A stretch of 19,338 nt of DNA from Chlamydiia bacterium. GTDB lineage: Bacteria; Chlamydiota; Chlamydiia; Chlamydiales; JAAZZY01. Positions 1-6,726 of this stretch are shown here, one piece after another. Every line of letters begins with the position of its first letter. Position 1 is the first letter of the stretch. The position numbers were made by a program, and so were the translations under genes. The stretch spans positions 1-19,338 of the forward strand of contig JAAZZY010000018.1 in NCBI GenBank assembly GCA_014239035.1. The letters are read 5' to 3'. The notes under the pieces were generated by a model that worked only from the letters and a program-made list of their open reading frames with translations, did no database searches and was not told the DNA's origin.

Positions 1-80
1 CCTGGAGCCCATGTAGGGATTTCACTATGAAGCTCATGAGTAAGATCAATGATCGTAGTTTGATTTAAGTCAAAAAGCAT
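1..80 (-). CDS. Cyclase / kynurenine formamidase family protein, N-terminal part (cut by window edge)
   Basis: Only the first 26 codons lie in the window. Read on the minus strand the frame gives MLFDLNQTTIIDLTHELHSE and then IPTWAPG. The pattern D-L-(S/T)-H-x-(L/I)-x(4)-P-T-W is the N-terminal signature of the cyclase family (PF04199), metal-dependent hydrolases that include kynurenine formamidase; in the family the His of this motif helps bind metal. The start is supported by a canonical AGGAGGT (89-95) with GGAGG nine bases before the ATG at 80. A second ATG at 84 is out of frame and hits a stop after four codons. The gene lies directly downstream of the exporter remnant, whose stop codon abuts this ribosome site, so both probably belonged to one transcript. 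The substrate cannot be told from the fragment. Confidence 0.75.
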   Translation of the reverse strand, partial: MLFDLNQTTIIDLTHELHSEIPTWAP

Positions 81-96
81 ACATCTGGACCTCCTT

Positions 97-222
97 TTAA
101 ATAGGTGGAATAATATTTTCTAACTTATGATCTGGTTTTATCCTCTTAATGAAAAGAGAAAAAGTCAAACCAACAAATGAAGTAAGCATGAAACCTGCCA
201 TACATACTCTAAACCCATGTTG
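97..222 (-). pseudogene. C-terminal remnant of a second DHA2-type MFS exporter
   Basis: Immediately after the stop codon of the intact exporter, another minus-strand frame reads QHGFRVCMAGFMLTSFVGLT and on to KPDHKLENIIPPI before TAA. This aligns without gaps to the C-terminus of the intact neighbour (HGFKISMIAFMTTSLIGFVL and onward), with about 13 identities over 29 positions by eye. It is the last transmembrane helix and basic tail of a paralogous transporter. The rest of that gene, about 460 codons, is absent. The only ATG in the fragment (201) would give 34 residues. A tandem pair with most of the second copy deleted is the simplest explanation. The fragment's stop overlaps the Shine-Dalgarno region of the cyclase-family gene downstream, which may explain why this end survived. 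Confidence 0.7.
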
Positions 223-224
223 TT

Positions 225-1754
225 CTATTTTGTAGGTTCTTGTTTGGGTTTTAATTTATCCAAAAATAAACCAAGAACAAAGCCAATTAGTGAGGTTGTC
301 ATAAAGGCGATCATGCTAATTTTAAAGCCATGGATAAACGATTTTTTAGAGAGAGAGGTGACGACATTCAATTGTTTAGCTGTGAAAGATGAAGCTAGGC
401 TTTTAAATGAAGAGACTCCGCTTATTACTCGCTCTGTTAGAGCTTGTTGATTGTCACTTAGAATAATCCCAAGGCTCTTGATTTGCTCATTAAAGTATGC
501 ATCACCAGAAATTGTAAGGATAGAGCCCATAATGGAGATGCCTAAAGCACAGCCAAACCAAGCAGAAGTAAGTATTAGCCCTGTCGCCACTCCCTGTTGC
601 TCCGGAGGAGAAGGAGTAACAGAGCCAACTACAGTGCTTAATGAGTTTATGGCAGTGCCTAGGCCAGTTAAGATTAAAGCTGCCGAAAATAAAATGAGGT
701 TTGGCGTAGGCTTAATAAAGATCAGTAAAAAGCAAGCTCCAGTGAATAAAAGCATGGCTAAGATATTGGGAAGCCTATCTCCAATCTTGTCGATCCATTT
801 TCCAGTTATAGGTGAGAAAATAGCAATAGTAATGGTTAAGAACAGCATCATAAGGCCGCTGTTGAGAGGAGAGTACCCCACAATATTTTGGAGGTAGATA
901 GGGATAAAGAAAAGAATAGGAACAAACACAATTTGCATAAAGATACGCAAAATATTGTTGAGTGTGAAATTTTTAGTTTTAAAGAGTTTGAATTCAATGA
1001 TTGGATCGCTTTTCGATTGTGAAACGAGGTACAATATGAGTAGAGATAAAAACCCTAGAGCAAGAATTAGCCAAAATTTTAAAGAGGCAAGACCCCAGAT
1101 CTGTACTTGGTTTAAAGCAACGATTATTCCAACCAGACCTAAAACTAGAAATAGAGCTCCTCTGTAGTCGATATGTTTTTTTTCCTTCTCTTCGTGCGGA
1201 TTACAAAACATATAGGCTAGTATAAACGATAGAATTCCAATTGGAATGTTAATATAAAAAATCCATCTCCAAGTTAAGAACTGAATAAAGATACCACCCA
1301 AAATTGGGCCAAGAGAAAGGCATACCCCCATGGTTGTCATGATAAGCCCTATCGCAAAAGCTTGTTGATTTTTAGGAAAGGCAGCTAAAGTTAAAACAAT
1401 AGTCATAGGATATCCTATTCCAAGAGAGATCCCTTGAATAGTTCGAAATGCTATTAAAAAGCCTTCATTTGTTGACAGTCCTGCGCCCAACGATCCCAGG
1501 ACAAAGGAAGCGCATCCAATTAAGTAAATTTTTTTATGACCATAGACATCTCCAAGTTTACCACCAAGTATTTGAAAGGCAGCTCCCATTAAGACGTAAA
1601 TATTGATGATCCATTGCATGTTTGCAAGGTTTGCATGAAACTCTCTGGCGATTGTGGGGATAGCCACATTCATTCCTGCTATATCTATATTTAATACAGC
1701 TGTTAGCAGACACATTGCTATGAGGATCCACCATTTATTCGAGTTTTCATTCAT
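225..1754 (-). CDS. DHA2-family (EmrB/QacA-like) MFS multidrug exporter
   Basis: 509 residues and about 14 hydrophobic helices, the usual size of the 14-TM drug:H+ antiporter family (DHA2). The loop after the second helix has the MFS motif A, GGKLGDVYGHKK (residues 64-75). Helix 5 has the antiporter motif C, GPILGG (149-154), followed by a W-R-W-I-F-Y-I-N-I-P stretch typical of EmrB/QacA proteins. By family knowledge it would sit in the inner membrane and expel small lipophilic compounds using the proton gradient; the substrate is unknown. No clear Shine-Dalgarno precedes the ATG at 1754; instead an inverted repeat ends two bases before it. Downstream lie a remnant of a homologous exporter and a cyclase-family gene, which suggests a former multi-gene export or detoxification operon. 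Confidence 0.9.
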   Translation of the reverse strand: MNENSNKWWILIAMCLLTAVLNIDIAGMNVAIPTIAREFHANLANMQWIINIYVLMGAAFQILGGKLGDVYGHKKIYLIGCASFVLGSLGAGLSTNEGFLIAFRTIQGISLGIGYPMTIVLTLAAFPKNQQAFAIGLIMTTMGVCLSLGPILGGIFIQFLTWRWIFYINIPIGILSFILAYMFCNPHEEKEKKHIDYRGALFLVLGLVGIIVALNQVQIWGLASLKFWLILALGFLSLLILYLVSQSKSDPIIEFKLFKTKNFTLNNILRIFMQIVFVPILFFIPIYLQNIVGYSPLNSGLMMLFLTITIAIFSPITGKWIDKIGDRLPNILAMLLFTGACFLLIFIKPTPNLILFSAALILTGLGTAINSLSTVVGSVTPSPPEQQGVATGLILTSAWFGCALGISIMGSILTISGDAYFNEQIKSLGIILSDNQQALTERVISGVSSFKSLASSFTAKQLNVVTSLSKKSFIHGFKISMIAFMTTSLIGFVLGLFLDKLKPKQEPTK

Positions 1755-1756
1755 AG

Positions 1757-1797
1757 AATAGGTTGGTATCAGATCAAATCTTTAACTAGAACCTATT
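1757..1797 (-). promoter_or_regulatory. Inverted repeat in the leader of the MFS exporter
   Basis: On the minus strand AATAGGTT and AACCTATT form 8-bp arms around a 25-nt loop that itself contains AGAT/ATCT. The proximal arm ends two bases before the exporter's ATG, where a ribosome site would be expected, so folding could restrict translation. On the plus strand the distal arm runs into a T tract, so it could instead act as a weak terminator for plus-strand transcription. Neither role is proven. Confidence 0.35.
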
Positions 1798-1924
1798 TTT
1801 TTTTACAGATCAAGCCAATGCTATGAGTGTGAGAGATAAGCTTTAATCAGATGATTTTTACTAAATGATCTTCTAAAATTTCTTGCTTATCATGTAATTT
1901 CTAAATAAAAAATAGGTGTCTCAA

Positions 1925-2119
1925 ATGAATGGAATAAGTATCTCAAATACTGAAAGTGGATATTGCCAAAAGGGTTATTTCCCAGACGTTAAACCTGACA
2001 TTGTAAGCGACGCATTTGCACAGATCAGAACACTTGAAGGTGCTGAGCAGTATATGTCATATTGCCTAGAGATAATAAAGGAAACCTGTTTTTCAAATGC
2101 AGTATCCATGACTCCTTAA
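1925..2119 (+). CDS. Small hypothetical ORF, doubtful
   Basis: 64 residues from an ATG preceded by AGGTG at a suitable distance; an in-frame GTG lies three codons upstream at 1916. The protein (MNGISISNTESGYC...) has three cysteines, no signal peptide or membrane helix, and matches no family I recognise. Another frame stays open from 2062 to 2250 and a minus-strand frame is open over 2025-2213, so the stretch could be a frameshifted remnant or non-coding. It lies between the divergent exporter and the convergent Nudix gene. Kept only because of the ribosome-site-like spacing. Confidence 0.2.
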   Translation: MNGISISNTESGYCQKGYFPDVKPDIVSDAFAQIRTLEGAEQYMSYCLEIIKETCFSNAVSMTP

Positions 2120-2232
2120 CAAAACCATTCTCCTCTAAAATGAGCCATTGTAAGTTTGAGAAGGTCTTCTTTAGGGAGAGAATGAATAGTGGAATTTGTT
2201 GTGGCGGTTGCAACTTGGGTCATAATCTTGGC

Positions 2233-3018
2233 CTAAGGTTTAATTTTTGAAACAACCTTAGATATACTTTCATTGAGCATTTTTAAAATAAGGCCTGCTA
2301 CTGCAAATTTGACAATCTTGCTATGTGATGCAAAAAGTTTGTCAAAGAGCTCGTCATTGATTTCTTCCCATCTAACATCCTGAGCATCATCATTTGCTGA
2401 AAGTTCAAAAGTTAAGCTCTCTTTATAGTCGATGTGTTTGTGAGCACCCGTTGTTTCCATCCAAGCATTGTCAGTATTACGCATATCATCAACATAGCCT
2501 TGGTATACAATGTCTTTGTCTGTAAATTTGAGGTCAACATTTGTCTCTTCTTTAAGCTCTCTTGAAATGGTCTCTAGGGGAGCCTCGTCTTTATCAACCA
2601 TCCCACCTGGTAGGGCCCACTGAAGACAGTCTTTTCTTTGGATAACTAAAAGGTCTACTTTATTAGTCGCGGCATTAGTTCGAGTCACTATAGGATCTCC
2701 AGCGAAGTTTGGGCCCCACTTTCCTAAAAGGCCCCTTCCAGCTATTCCTGTTCTACCCATTGGATTGATAGGTCTATTGTTTTCATCAAAAGTAAGCTCT
2801 GAAATCAAGCTAATAATTTCTCTGGCAAGCATTGAGACATCATCTGGATCTGCCCAGCCATTTTGGCCACTTTGGGCAAATTGATTTAAAACAACCTTTG
2901 AGGTGAAGTCTATAGGGGCATAACCTTCACATTTTTTGCTCCACTCCACTTCATTTTGGGCTAGTGGAAAGCGCTCGGGGTATTGGTTTGGAGTTTCTGT
3001 GTAGGCTTTAATATGCAT
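2233..3018 (-). CDS. NUDT9-type ADP-ribose pyrophosphatase (Nudix hydrolase)
   Basis: 261 residues. The Nudix box fits G-x5-E-x7-R-E-U-x-E-E: G139, E145, R153-E154-L155 and E157-E158, so the metal-binding glutamates are intact, unlike the degenerate box of human TRPM2. Two stretches outside the box identify the NUDT9 group: GRTGIAGRGLLGKWGPN (88-104) and YVDDMRNTDNAWMET (175-189), both close to the animal mitochondrial ADP-ribose pyrophosphatase. The expected reaction is ADP-ribose to AMP plus ribose-5-phosphate. There is no N-terminal targeting or signal sequence. The ATG at 3018 has AGAGGA six bases upstream. A role in clearing ADP-ribose or in altering host ADP-ribose signalling is inference. 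This long NUDT9-like architecture is best known from eukaryotes, so transfer from a host is plausible but unproven. Confidence 0.9.
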   Translation of the reverse strand: MHIKAYTETPNQYPERFPLAQNEVEWSKKCEGYAPIDFTSKVVLNQFAQSGQNGWADPDDVSMLAREIISLISELTFDENNRPINPMGRTGIAGRGLLGKWGPNFAGDPIVTRTNAATNKVDLLVIQRKDCLQWALPGGMVDKDEAPLETISRELKEETNVDLKFTDKDIVYQGYVDDMRNTDNAWMETTGAHKHIDYKESLTFELSANDDAQDVRWEEINDELFDKLFASHSKIVKFAVAGLILKMLNESISKVVSKIKP

Positions 3019-3115
3019 CTTAATCCTCTATTTCCAAATAGTTTAGAATGCTAGTATGCCTAGAAAAAGAAAATTGATCAAGTAATAAAGTTTATTTTAG
3101 GCGCCTCTTTTTCTC

Positions 3116-3487
3116 TTAAAGGAGGTCTTCCATATTCAGTTCTTTATGTAGGAAGGATAGGATATCTGCATAGTTATCTAACCTCTTACCTATAGATCCT
3201 CCATCAGATCCGTGCCCCTCTTTTCTAGTGAGCCTCAGGAGAATCGGAGCCGTGCCTATTTGCGCCTCTTGAAGCCTTGCGGTAAACTTGTAGCTCTGAA
3301 GTGGAACAACTCGGTCATCGTGGTCTGCAGTCATAATTAGTGTAGAGGGGAAGTTTGCAGAAGGTTTGATATTATGGTAGGGATAGTAGCTATGCAAGAC
3401 GTTAAAATCTTGAGAGTCCATTAACGTCTTTGTTGGAAAAATACCTGGCAAATTGATAGGATAGCTCTTGTTGTAATGACTGGGTTT
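3116..3487 (-). pseudogene. Prolyl oligopeptidase (S9A) C-terminal remnant
   Basis: The open frame matches the end of the prolyl oligopeptidase catalytic domain: YYPYHNIKPSANFPSTLIM, then TADHDDRVVPLQSYKFTARL and, near the end, EGHGSDGG. The aspartate (in DHDDR) and histidine (in GHG) of the catalytic triad are present, but the GGSNGG-type nucleophile region and the whole beta-propeller, roughly 600 residues, are missing. Upstream the frame runs back to a TGA at 3488-3490 with only a TTG (3451) as possible start. It is therefore a decayed gene and not a small enzyme. An overlapping ATG with an AAGGA-like site at 3490 opens only a 30-odd-codon reading in another frame. Family members cut proline-containing peptides. 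Confidence 0.8.
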
Positions 3488-3597
3488 TCATAGCCAAATC
3501 CTTAGTTTTCTAAAGACCCTAACAGATTTTATTTTTTACATAAAAAATAATTAAAAATACTAGAGATTTTTTAAGCTCATGGTGTAATAGAAAAGAT

Positions 3598-4611
3598 ATG
3601 AAAATAAAGCTCCTTACATTCCTACTTTTTCTATTGCCAATGACTATCCTTCCACAGAAAATGTCAGCAGAAAAATTAAATGTCATCGTTGACACTGATT
3701 GCGACATGGATGACATGATGGCGATTTTGTATCTTTTAAAGAATAAAGATGTTCGTGTTTTGGCCATTACCACTACAGGTACAGGAATGGTACATTGGAA
3801 ATATTCAGCTCCTAATATAAAGAATCTTTTAAAGCTAGCTCATCACCCAGGGATTCCTGTTTCATATGGTGCTAAAGAATCTCTAAGCCCCTACTCCTGC
3901 TTTCCAGATAGCTGGAGAAAAGGCGTTGATGAAGTCTTCAATATCCCCATGCCAAAGAGTCGCCGCCGAATTTCACCATTGCCATCTTGGCAGCTTATGG
4001 CTCAAGAGATTCTTCGTTCTCAAGGAAAAGTCTCAATTCTTGCACTTGCGCCAATGACAAATATTGCCTTGGCCCTTAAAAATGAGCCCTCTATTGTAAA
4101 AAATATTGCTCAGATAGTTATCTCTGGAGGGTCAGTAGATAAAGGGGGGAATATTGTTGGTAAACCTCGAGGAATCAAAAATAACTGTGCTGAATACAAT
4201 ATTTTTTTAGATGCTAAAGCAGCTGAAGATGTCATAAGGTCAGGAGTTCAAATTGTTCTAGTTCCTTTAAATACCACAGAAGATGCACCAGTGACTCCTA
4301 CACTTTATGAAGCATTTAAAGAGATCAAAAGAAATCCTTCAGCCAACTTTGTCTTTGAGGTCATTAAACCCTTTGTTTTTTCACAAAAAGATACTCATAT
4401 TTATCTATGGGATCCAGTAGCTGCTGCTGTTATGACAAATCCTAATATTGGCGCCTATAAGACCATGAATATTTCAGTCAATCAAAGACATGGCCCAACT
4501 TATGGTTGCACACAAGAAGAAAAATATGGCACTCCCATTGTTGTTTACTATAGGCTCGACTCCGCAGAGTTCTATGCCCTATTCTATAAGACGATCACCC
4601 GCGGGGGGTAG
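3598..4611 (+). CDS. Exported purine (IAG-type) nucleoside hydrolase
   Basis: 337 residues. Residues 1-24 form a signal peptide (MKIKLLTFLLFLLPMT, cleavage probably near MSA), so the enzyme acts outside the cytoplasm. The calcium/ribose-binding motif DTDCDMDD (32-39) is intact, as are AEYN (198-201) and WDP (271-273), where D272 corresponds to the last metal-binding aspartate. Nucleoside hydrolases split nucleosides into ribose and free base. Two features recall the purine-specific enzyme of Trypanosoma vivax (IAG-NH): a Trp directly before the final Asp (W271, where inosine-uridine enzymes have His) and a FPxxWR motif (F102-R107) placing W106 like that enzyme's second base-stacking Trp. Purine preference is therefore likely but inferred. 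The permease start lies three bases after the stop and ribokinase follows, so the operon can import and phosphorylate the released ribose. Confidence 0.9.
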   Translation: MKIKLLTFLLFLLPMTILPQKMSAEKLNVIVDTDCDMDDMMAILYLLKNKDVRVLAITTTGTGMVHWKYSAPNIKNLLKLAHHPGIPVSYGAKESLSPYSCFPDSWRKGVDEVFNIPMPKSRRRISPLPSWQLMAQEILRSQGKVSILALAPMTNIALALKNEPSIVKNIAQIVISGGSVDKGGNIVGKPRGIKNNCAEYNIFLDAKAAEDVIRSGVQIVLVPLNTTEDAPVTPTLYEAFKEIKRNPSANFVFEVIKPFVFSQKDTHIYLWDPVAAAVMTNPNIGAYKTMNISVNQRHGPTYGCTQEEKYGTPIVVYYRLDSAEFYALFYKTITRGG

Positions 4612-4614
4612 CAG

Positions 4615-5601
4615 GTGTTTCTTCCACAAACATACCTAGTTGCTGTTATCTTAATGTTTATCACGATGCTATGTTGGGGTTCATGGGCAAACGCTACCAA
4701 AATGGATAAAAACTGGCGCTTTGAACTCTTTTATTGGGATTTTTCTATTGGTGTTATTCTCACGAGTTTGATTTTTGCCTGGACCTTAGGCTCCTTAGGA
4801 GACTCCGGGCCTGCTTTTTGGAATAACCTTATTCATGCTCATTTTTCAGATATAGGCAAAGCCTTAGTAAGTGGAGTTATTTTTAACATTGCCAATATCC
4901 TGCTCGTTGCAGCTATTTCAATCGCAGGGATGAGCGTTGCCTTTCCTGTGGGAATCGGTATCGCATTAGTTGTGGGAACCATATTAAGCTACCTAGTATC
5001 TGCAAAAGGAAACCCATTTTTTCTATTTATAGGAATCCTACTTGTCTTGTTTGCTATAGTATTAACAGCTGTTGCCTACAGTAAAAAAGAGGAACAAGAA
5101 AAGGGGGGCGACGTCTCCACAAAGGGGCTTATCCTCTCAATTGTCAGCGGCGTTTTAATGAGCTTTTTCTACCCTATTTTAGCAGACTCAATAAATGTTA
5201 GATCTTCTTTGACGCCGTATACGGCGGTATTTTTCTTTGCAGTTGGCCTATTTGTCTGCAACCTAGTTGCAAACTATTATGTTATGAGAAAGCCTTTCTC
5301 AGGAGATGCTCTTTCTATGCAGAGCTATTTTTCTGGAAGCACAAAACAGCATCTCATTGGAACCTTTGGGGGGCTTATATGGTGCTCGGGGCTCTCACTT
5401 AATATCATAGCCTCAACAAATGCAGGACCTGCGATTGCTTATGCTTTTGGACAGGGAGCAACTCTTATCGCTGTTATCTGGGGCGTTTTTGTATGGAAAG
5501 AATTTTCTCATGTTAAAAACGTTTTTTCCCTTTTAGCTTTCATGTTTCTTTGTTATTTATCAGGACTTGTTTCAATTGGAATTGCCAACCTTGTTAATTA
5601 A
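4615..5601 (+). CDS. Ten-TM sugar/nucleoside-type permease (GRP / ureide-permease-like, DMT superfamily)
   Basis: 328 residues, almost wholly hydrophobic, with about ten helices. It opens with L-C-W-G-S-W-A-N and contains RFELFYWDFSIG (residues 36-47) and AFPVGIGIALVVGT, typical of glucose/ribose porters and ureide-permease-like members of the drug/metabolite transporter superfamily. The GTG at 4615 sits three bases after the hydrolase stop and just behind a G-rich stretch, so translation is probably coupled. Given an exported nucleoside hydrolase before it and a ribokinase after it, ribose is the most likely cargo; nucleoside, base or allantoin-type substrates remain possible. The inner-membrane location is clear from the sequence. 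The substrate assignment rests on context only. Confidence 0.75.
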   Translation: MFLPQTYLVAVILMFITMLCWGSWANATKMDKNWRFELFYWDFSIGVILTSLIFAWTLGSLGDSGPAFWNNLIHAHFSDIGKALVSGVIFNIANILLVAAISIAGMSVAFPVGIGIALVVGTILSYLVSAKGNPFFLFIGILLVLFAIVLTAVAYSKKEEQEKGGDVSTKGLILSIVSGVLMSFFYPILADSINVRSSLTPYTAVFFFAVGLFVCNLVANYYVMRKPFSGDALSMQSYFSGSTKQHLIGTFGGLIWCSGLSLNIIASTNAGPAIAYAFGQGATLIAVIWGVFVWKEFSHVKNVFSLLAFMFLCYLSGLVSIGIANLVN

Positions 5602-5612
5602 AGGTAAAGACT

Positions 5613-6497
5613 ATGAACGTTAAAATATTAAACTACGGATCCTTAAACATAGACTATGTTTATAAGGTCTCACATTTTGTTAAACCAGGCGAGACTTTAG
5701 CAAGCGCATCTCTAGAAACTTTTTCTGGGGGCAAAGGAGCTAACCAAAGCACTGCACTTGCTCGAGCTGGAGCAAATGTTTCACACGGTGGTAAAGTTGG
5801 AAAAGATGGTCTGTTTCTTAAAGAGAAGTTACAAAAAGATAATGCTAATGCCACTCACATCCAAGAGAGCTCAAGTACAAATGGTCACGCTTGCATCCAA
5901 GTCGATGAAAAGGGTCAAAATGCTATTATTCTTTTTCCTGGATCCAATAAAGAGATAACAAAAGAAGAAATAGACAATGCTCTCAAAGATTTTAATAAAG
6001 GTGACTATTTACTCCTTCAAAATGAAATCAACCTCGTCGAGTACTTAATTGAAGAGGGTCATAAGAGAGATCTTATAGTCTGTTTAAATCCAGCCCCCAT
6101 GGGAAAAGAAGTACTTTCGTACCCACTACATCTAGTCGATTGCTTAATTGTTAATGAAACAGAAGCAAAAGCTTTAGCACATAAAAAAGATTATAAAGAA
6201 GCTTTGGATGCTCTTGAGAAGCTCTACCCAAAAACAGAGCTTATCCTAACAATAGGGGATGAAGGGGTCTTATATCGTTACAATGGGCAAAAAATAAGCG
6301 TTGCTGCACACCAAGTCACCGTTGTCGATACAACAGGTGCCGGTGATACTTTTATTGGATACTATCTAGCAGCAAAAATCGAAGGACAAGATGCTCAAAA
6401 ATGTTTAGAATTTGCAACCAAAGCATCAGCTCTTTGCGTTTCGAAGCAAGGAGCGCAAGAATCTATTCCAACTAAAGATGAAGTACTAAAAATTTAG
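5613..6497 (+). CDS. rbsK: Ribokinase (PfkB family)
   Basis: 294 residues, the normal length for ribokinase. The PfkB signatures are present: GGKGANQSTALARAGA (39-54) near the N-terminus and DTTGAGDTFIGYY in the C-terminal third, whose last Asp is the catalytic base. NPAPMG and NETEA stretches also match ribokinases. The reaction is ATP + D-ribose to ribose-5-phosphate in the cytosol. The ATG follows the permease stop by 11 bases with AAGG upstream, so it is the third gene of the operon. Other PfkB sugar kinases (deoxyribose, adenosine) cannot be excluded, but the hydrolase upstream releases ribose, which agrees with ribokinase. Confidence 0.88.
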   Translation: MNVKILNYGSLNIDYVYKVSHFVKPGETLASASLETFSGGKGANQSTALARAGANVSHGGKVGKDGLFLKEKLQKDNANATHIQESSSTNGHACIQVDEKGQNAIILFPGSNKEITKEEIDNALKDFNKGDYLLLQNEINLVEYLIEEGHKRDLIVCLNPAPMGKEVLSYPLHLVDCLIVNETEAKALAHKKDYKEALDALEKLYPKTELILTIGDEGVLYRYNGQKISVAAHQVTVVDTTGAGDTFIGYYLAAKIEGQDAQKCLEFATKASALCVSKQGAQESIPTKDEVLKI

Positions 6498-6670
6498 ACT
6501 TTAGGCAGCTCAGGAGTCTCAACGCCTTTCCAAGCATGGGCATCTAAAAGCACTACAAAAAAGCTGCATGGCTCTTTTGAATGCTGAGAAAGGAGACTAG
6601 TTAGTTCAGTTTGGAAAGAATGATTTTGGTACTGTAAAAGGATCAATTTTTGCTGAAATCTACGATGCAA
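6494..6670 (-). other. Possible short ORF or gene remnant in the rbsK/flavoprotein gap
   Basis: The roughly 200-base gap between two convergent genes has a minus-strand frame of 58 codons from a TTG, ending in a TAA that overlaps the rbsK stop. Its product (QTELTSLLSQHSKEPCSFFV, then VLLDAHAWKGVETPELPKV) looks protein-like in composition. There is a faint resemblance to the caspase-domain region before the catalytic histidine, but the SHG motif is not there, so I do not assign it. The plus strand of 6600-6681 is also open (KGSIFAEIYDAIKG, then stop). At most one of them is real. Confidence 0.25.
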
Positions 6671-6689
6671 TTAAAGGTTAATCCGTTAT

Positions 6690-6726
6690 GCCTTTCTTAG
6701 CTGGCGGGCATGCCAGCTAAGAAGGC
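6690..6726. repeat. 15-bp-arm hairpin straddling the flavoprotein stop codon
   Basis: Arms 6690-6705 and 6712-6726 pair over 15 bp with one bulged T, around the 6-nt loop GGGCAT. Read on the minus strand it covers the last codons and the stop of the flavoprotein gene. Neither side has a T tract, so it is not a classic intrinsic terminator. It could still block read-through or exonucleases between the convergent rbsK and flavoprotein transcripts. Confidence 0.6.

Noticed and set aside
451..897. 148-codon plus-strand frame antisense to the MFS exporter
   Set aside because: It is the complement of clear transmembrane coding sequence; no signal or domain, and the antisense frame has unlikely composition.
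2062..2250. 62-codon plus-strand frame and the minus-strand frame at 2025-2213
   Set aside because: Short, overlapping each other and the Nudix 3' end, no ribosome site or family.
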